Positions 57,860 to 64,000 of a DNA stretch of 64,000 nt are shown piece after piece. The DNA is from Cristatella mucedo (taxonomy: Eukaryota; Bryozoa; Phylactolaemata; Cristatellidae), in NCBI GenBank assembly GCA_009760855.2, contig WPIO01000013.1, forward strand, positions 6,694,501 through 6,758,500, given 5' to 3'. The position numbers and the translations under genes are program-made. Numbering within the stretch: position 1 is the first letter of the stretch; each line of letters starts with the position of its first letter. The notes beneath the pieces were generated by a model, which saw only the letters and a program-made list of their open reading frames with translations, was not told the origin of the DNA and made no database searches.

Positions 57860-58660
57860 ACTTCAGTGTCCTCTTCCAAAGTGACCTTTCACTAGACAAC
57901 CACGTCAGCTCCACCACAGCCAAGACTGCCTACTTTTAGCCAGGTACTCGACTTCTGTAGTTCACTGCTAGCAGGCCCTCTGGCCTGTGCAATCAGGCAC
58001 TTGCAGCTGGTGCCAAACTCGGCAGCTAGACCTGTCCGTCGTGAACGTAGCAGCTACCACATTATAACATTTCTCTCGCTGATCTGCGCTGGCTGCCAAT
58101 CAAGCAGCGCAGACCAGCGACTTGCAGGTTTCCAGGTCATTCCCTTTTAGGTCATTCCTTCTTTTTCCCTTGCACTGGCGTACCTATTAGAGTCCCTCCC
58201 CGGGCATCAGGCTAGGCATTCCGCCGCCTGCTCTTCTGACTCAATCAAATAGCCAGATAGGTGTGCCTCAAATCAATCACAAATCCTAAGGAGATCGCAC
58301 CTTTAGTTCATACGGTCCCAAGGCCCAAATACTCACTGACTCTCCCGACTGACCTCAAGACATCACTGCCTTGACAAAATTTACCCCGACTGACGTCACG
58401 ACGTCACTGACTTGATAACGCTTAAAAATAAACTTAAAACTCACCTGTTCGTCAAAGCATTCGCTGGGTACTTGTGATTTATCCTTTGTGTGCGTATGTG
58501 TGCTGACACTCTGAGTGTTGCCACAAACCACATTGCATGCATGTTGACACTGTGCATGTTACCACTAACCATATTGTCATGCTTCCTGTACATCATATCA
58601 AGTGCACAGAAAGAGATTAAATTCTCTGAGGGTGCTATATAAATGTATCATTAAAAAAGT
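57860..58660 (+). mobile_element. LINE family A copy, degraded
   Basis: Collinear on the plus strand from AGTGACCTTTCACTAGACAA through GCAATCAGGCACTTGCAGCT, ACAGCATTCG-like spacer and the tail AAGTGCACAGAAAGAGATTA to about 58655. It lies in the kinase intron just downstream of the SH2 exon. Confidence 0.7.
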
Positions 58661-58838
58661 AGGCTAAAAACGATTAGAAATTGCCACAGCTCATACAAGC
58701 TAGTCCCGAATCTGTGGTGAAAATAACAGCAGTGCTGCTACAATTAAGCGCCTGCTACTAGGCATTCGGTGACCAACTCAACCCTAGGAATTCGGCTGTA
58801 CCTAGTTGCCGCAGTCACGACAGAAGCGATCCACTTAC

Positions 58839-59005
58839 CAGCTTAAGGCACGGTATGCGCAACATGACACAAAGACCGTCGACATTATGCATATAGTGGA
58901 CAATCAATTCTGGCAACGTTCGGAAGGCTATGGTCCGAGCAATAAAGAGATTGCCATCGTCTGACAAGCGTATCCTGTAGTGTTTCACTGTCTCCCCATC
59001 ACGAA
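58839..59005 (-). CDS. Src42A-like: Src-type kinase, SH2 domain C-terminal half exon
   Basis: The acceptor is TTTTTTTGTCTTTAG and the donor is CTG/GTAAGTG. It encodes RDGETVKHYRIRLSDDGNLF, IARTIAFRTLPELIVHYMHN and VDGLCVMLRIPCLKL. These correspond to SH2 strands D-F and helix B, with the KHYRI and DGLC signatures. It starts with two bases of a split Val codon, so the upstream exon ends in phase 1. Confidence 0.93.
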
Positions 59006-59299
59006 CTAAAGACAAAAAAAGCAAATCGTGCATGCATTGGAGCTTCGAGAAGCAAATGTACAGCATTTAGAATATAGGGAAATATAGGGAGGGTCATATA
59101 GGGAAACCAGCAGCAGGCCTGGCAAGGTCAAATCTACTTAGGTGTAACCCAGTCGATGCCAGAGCATTTTGCCATGACTCAACAAAACATGCTGAGCTCT
59201 GTTTTGATAACATCACGGCAAACTTTGATTTGTGATTTTCTGAGTGGCAGCATAGCTGAGATCCCGGTGGAACAAATGTTACTCATTTTTGAAATGTTC

Positions 59300-59720
59300 A
59301 GATCAAGTCTCTGGGTCAAGCTGTGGACAGCAACCGTGCACTTGCATGCACAGTGCACCTGTGTCGAGGTTCATGCCATATCACCGGATGCAAGATGGCA
59401 GCCCAAAGTATGCCACTTATATCTGTGACTACTATCACAGCCTCCATCAAGCAACGAATGGATTTAAGATTTCGCCACTCACCATTAGGTCCGTCCCTTC
59501 ATTCTCTTTCTTCCGCCTACCAATCTGAAATACTTCCTAATCAGGCATATCATACCAACAGCTCTTCTACCTGGTCATTGGTTGATCCTCTAACAAACTT
59601 TAAATCCCCTGGAGACCGTGACTTCAGTTCCTCTGCTCCCACAGCCTGGAACTCACTATCGAATCATATCACGTCATCTCCTGATTCGACGAAATTCCAA
59701 AGGAAGCTAAAAACCTACAT
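59300..59720 (+). mobile_element. LINE family A-like fragment, diverged
   Basis: Plus-strand frame 59323-59853 has AYQSEILPNQAYHTNSSSTW, FKSPGDRDFSSSAPTAWNSL and FQRKLKTYM, a diverged RT terminus. No tail is present. Confidence 0.55.
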
Positions 59721-60080
59721 GTCCTCAACATATTTACTCCACTCACGTGAATTTTCCCTTGTCTTCTGCGTGCTTAGATTAATATATGTTATAACTTACC
59801 AATGGCACTCACTCCCAATTGCCAGTCTGCAACTTTTGCAATTCACCAGCTGACTCGTCCTCGCAATGTGACTCACAGAGTCCCGGCTCACCACAAGCTA
59901 GGCAACCTACGACCAGGATACACTCAACTAAAGAGACCTTGCCCCCCCCCCCCCCCGCTGGAGTACGCGGTGCAATTTTGAGCACAATACATTCACACAC
60001 GTTCAGGTAGATCTAAGGAAATGCATGAATTGAGAATCCACTAGGACAAATCTGAGGATACTGACCACACATATGCAAGA

Positions 60081-60345
60081 ATATTATTATTATTATTATT
60101 ATTAGATCTTTGGGGAGCAATTCTGCTGCTACCAAACACAGTTCTCACAGGCTACAACTCCTACAGAGTAGCAGCTTCAACAACAGAAACAAGATGCACC
60201 ATCTCTGCCTTTTCCCATTAAAAGCTGTTGCTATGGAAAGCTCCAGCAATAATAATAATAATAATTCACTTGATAATAATTATTATATTATTATTATTAT
60301 ATTATATATTATTATATTATTATTATATTATTATATTATTATAGC
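60081..60345. repeat. (ATT)n/(AAT)n simple repeats
   Basis: ATT runs at 60081-60103 and a compound ATTATT/TATTAT region at 60249-60345, which includes the start of a LINE A tail (AATTCACTTGATAA). Confidence 0.85.
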
Positions 60346-60359
60346 AATGAGGTCAGACG

Positions 60360-62025
60360 ACGACAAAGCAAAGCATTCCGACAAGAGTGCAGTAACACTG
60401 GATCCCCACTTCAGCAAAACATCCCCAAGGCGCCTCCCAACTGTTGGGGGGGCACACTGCCCCCCACTCCTACAGCCACTGCTCGACAAGTCAGCAGTGG
60501 TGGGGTCCTTTGCCGGCTACTCATGCAACAATGACACCCGGTCAGCTAAAGATGTGCTGCAGCAAAGTGAGCAGTTTGCAATTCACCAAAAAAAGTGGAT
60601 TGCATAAGTGCTCTAAGTACGACCGGCCACAACCCATCGTTGCAACTGCACAAGAAATGGCCAACGGAAAAATAACCCACCGACCAGCAGTAACAATAGG
60701 ACAACCCACGGTCATACTACTGAGATGACTTATCACACCCCACATGAGCAATCGCTTGAACATGTGCCAACAGTGTCTTTTCTCTCTCCTTGAGCTCATT
60801 GCCAGCAAACTGGCTCGGTGGGAGGAGGGGGATGGAGGGTCACATTTACGAGATCGCATTGCGGTCAGCATATAGAGAGCTTGGAATCAGCTGCTTAAAC
60901 CTCGAGGAGAAGGTGGCTGTGAAGCACCGATGCCGAGCTTGGTAACTAGCTTGACCATGCAAGGCTTAATTAAGCAGCACACCACACAGTGGCTAACATT
61001 AGAAAGAAGCTGATCAGTGCCCAGTTTGCAAGCAGCACTGTCAGTCGGCACTCGACCATACTCAAGCACACAAATGAAGTCAAGCACGCATTGCGGGTAT
61101 GGAGGCATCGATGAGAGCTGAGATTCGAACATGATTTCACAAAATCAAAATTTCTGCATCTACCCAAAGGCTGCCTGAACAACAAGCAACAGTTCAAGCA
61201 CAGGTTTTAAAGGCAGCAATGCGACTGTTTTTTTACTCACCTAGTGAGTAAACAATTTGCAGTTCGTGTCCTGCCAAAGTGGGAAATAATTGTGTTGCTA
61301 CTAATTTCCAAAAAAGACTAAGAAGGAAACTTATGGCCCGTTTTAATCTAGGGGCATGCTACTTTCAGAGGAGGCAGTGTGATTGGTTAGCAAAGTAATG
61401 TCAAGGGCTGTTCCCTTTATAAAAAAATCAGCCCCCTAAAAATCTTCTTCATATCCCTCCATTTCCCCAGCCAGATGCTGATTAATGGCGAAGCAACGTA
61501 AGCAAAGCTAAGACACTCAGACAATCAACTTGGACGGGCACAAAACAAGCAAAGATCTTATTTCTGGCCAGCACACGAGAGGAATTTCAACGCTTTGCAT
61601 GCAACTGGTGACTCTAGTACCAGCCCTAGACTATTTAACACATTGCAAGCAAGTCATAATCATTCAACTATGGGTGAGATGTCCAGTGACACGTTACTCT
61701 GGGTTTTAAAAAAACGGCCTAATACTATGCGGCTAGCACCATGCATTGCTAGGGACCCATCCAGCCCATGGCTACCGTATTTCCATTACAGCCTCCAGAG
61801 TAATTGTGGCTCTGATTCCAGCTATGCTTCAGGGTAAATTGTAGTCTATCCAGGTATTCGGCTTGGCATGCCTGTAGCATGCCCTGCTTGCAGTGCGAAA
61901 GTCGTAGCTGAGCTGAGTTGAGTGCCACGCCTGTGCTCCCTTCAGGCCCACACTGTAACTGTAGCTGAAATCATGCAGAGTAGTAGCTACTGCTGTTGGT
62001 TAACTTTTCGTCAGGTCGGATAATA
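60360..62025. other. Stretch upstream of the SH2 exon, no feature seen
   Basis: Presumably intron of the kinase gene. I searched for the missing SH3 and first-half SH2 exons (a minus-strand donor after a YSLS-like sequence) and found none. Confidence 0.35.
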
Positions 62026-62029
62026 ATAA

Positions 62030-62735
<706 letters not shown>

Positions 62736-62739
62736 GTAC

Positions 62740-62929
62740 TTATGTGTGCTGACACTGTGCATGCTGCCACTAACCATATTTGCATGCTGACCCTGAGCAT
62801 GTCATCTCTAACCCTGTTATGCTTGTTATCATTGAGCATGCTAACACTAACCATTCGATCACGCTTCCCTTGCAGCAAATGCAAAGTGCCTAGAAAGAGA
62901 TTGAGTTCTCTGAGGGTGCTATATCAAAT

Positions 62930-62960
<31 letters not shown>

Positions 62961-62961
62961 C
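62740..62961 (+). mobile_element. LINE family A 3' fragment
   Basis: Spacer TGTGCTGACACTGTGCATGC, stem-loop tail (AAGTGCCTAGAAAGAGATTG) and a (TTA)n run to 62961. Confidence 0.7.
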
Positions 62962-63061
62962 ATCAAAGCAGGCCCTAATTGTGGCCATGTTTTGCTGCAG
63001 AAAGTGGGTGGATGTGTCATACATGGTCTATGTCCGGACTGTGGCTCTAAGGATAGACTCG

Positions 63062-63090
63062 AGAGAAGTTTAGGATATCTAAACTTCTCT
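63062..63090. repeat. 12-bp inverted repeat, 5-nt loop
   Basis: AGAGAAGTTTAG and CTAAACTTCTCT flank GATAT, forming a perfect hairpin. Confidence 0.85.
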
Positions 63091-63284
63091 TCCAGGGCAG
63101 AAGTGCTCGCCACATCACTGCATTTCACGTTGAATGAGAAGCTGAGCTTACAAGTGAATTCTATCACGACGGCACGCCTTCGATCATTTGAGAGCACTAC
63201 AGATATTTCACAGCCCTGCAATTCAGGCAGGCATATGCTACAACTGCATGACGAATGGCCAACATTGTTTGGACAACTACAACG

Positions 63285-63640
63285 GGGTGCTACTATACTG
63301 GAGAGTTTTCCATGGCGAAATCAAAGCCTAAGCGGCTTTTAGCCGGCATGCGGTAGCCAACAGACTCAATCTTGTGCAACAAAGAGAAAAGCGAGTAAGT
63401 ATAGCTGAGTCAGGAGGGCAGTCGAGGAAGTGAGTACCATGGAAGTAGTGGCTCGGGGTGGCTGGAAAGGAAAATGCCATAGTCTGCAGCAAACGAGAAG
63501 ACGACGTTGCATAAGAATCGTGGGATCGAGGGCTACAGTCCAGGACTTGCAGAACAAAAGCTTCTGTTGCCAATTGTCTTTAAGCAAAGGAATGGAGCAG
63601 CTAATACAGAAATGCAGCGATTAGTTGCATGCAGGCGCAA
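63285..63640 (-). mobile_element. LINE family B fragment
   Basis: CTAAGCGGCTTTTAGCCGGC and GGTAGCCAACAGACTCAATC match the family B 3' region in minus orientation, with a decayed RT terminus up to about 63600. Confidence 0.6.
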
Positions 63641-64000
63641 GAATCGCAGCAGGAATCGAGTCCTGCATTGGTCAGTCAGCCATGTAGCTTTCTTTAGCTA
63701 CAGCCGGACTAGTGGCCTGAGGTCATCCACACTTGTGACCTCAGACACAAATCATGGTGCTGAGACTGAGGAGGCCTGATGTCATGAAGCTGTGGCCAGA
63801 GGTCATAGCACGGCAACAAGTCGTGGAGTTGGGAAAACATGCAATGAACACAGGCATAGCAGTGCAGTATGCTCACCACACCAGCCCTCACAACCAGCTT
63901 GTCAACAGATTTGCTGTAGAAGCAGTAGACTTGAGGTTAAAGAAGCAAGTTTGATGGCATGCCTAATCCTCGGAAAAATTCTTTAGATTTCACCCATTTA

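Noticed and set aside
60542-61197. Missing SH3 or first-half SH2 exons of the kinase
   Set aside because: None of the minus-strand frames has the expected SH3/SH2 residues or a phase-1 donor, so these exons are assumed to lie beyond 64000.

Overview
The window is nuclear DNA from an invertebrate metazoan. Genes are split by spliceosomal introns. Dinucleotide microsatellites, non-LTR retrotransposon tails and tRNA-derived SINEs are dense, and the two conserved genes are animal or eukaryotic types. I cannot name the species; the repeat style (CR1/L2-like tails ending in TTA runs, tRNA SINEs, an intact zf-BED hAT) is common in sponges, cnidarians, lancelets and molluscs.

Layout. (1) 1-14.2 kb, minus strand: a gene I assembled by eye from 13 exons with matching splice sites and reading phases. 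It encodes a helical, armadillo/HEAT-like protein I cannot name and runs off the left edge. (2) 14-19 kb: intergenic, with degraded LINEs. (3) 19084-22260: a complete hAT DNA transposon with an open 640-aa transposase, perfect 15-bp terminal repeats and a perfect 8-bp target duplication. (4) 22-38.9 kb: a repeat graveyard with a broken Tc1/mariner element, an LTR-retroelement RNase H/integrase fragment, a gypsy-like gag fragment, SINEs and LINE tails, plus one unrecognised 223-aa open frame. (5) 39110-43645, plus strand: complete ISY1, a spliceosome-associated protein, in three exons. (6) 47827-59005, minus strand: the last six exons of a Src-family tyrosine kinase closest to the Src42A/FRK type. 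It runs from the second half of SH2 to the C-terminal tail; its 5' exons lie beyond the right edge. ISY1 and the kinase are convergent.

Repeats. LINE family A ends in a stem-loop tail and TTA repeats. SINE family 1 has a tRNA-like head and a tail closely matching the LINE A tail, which is the expected pattern for a LINE/SINE partnership. LINE family B and a second tRNA-like SINE (SINE2) are also present. Several copies are nested, which gives relative ages. The three genes are not an operon and no functional link between them can be inferred. No rRNA genes, CRISPR arrays or convincing functional tRNA genes were seen.
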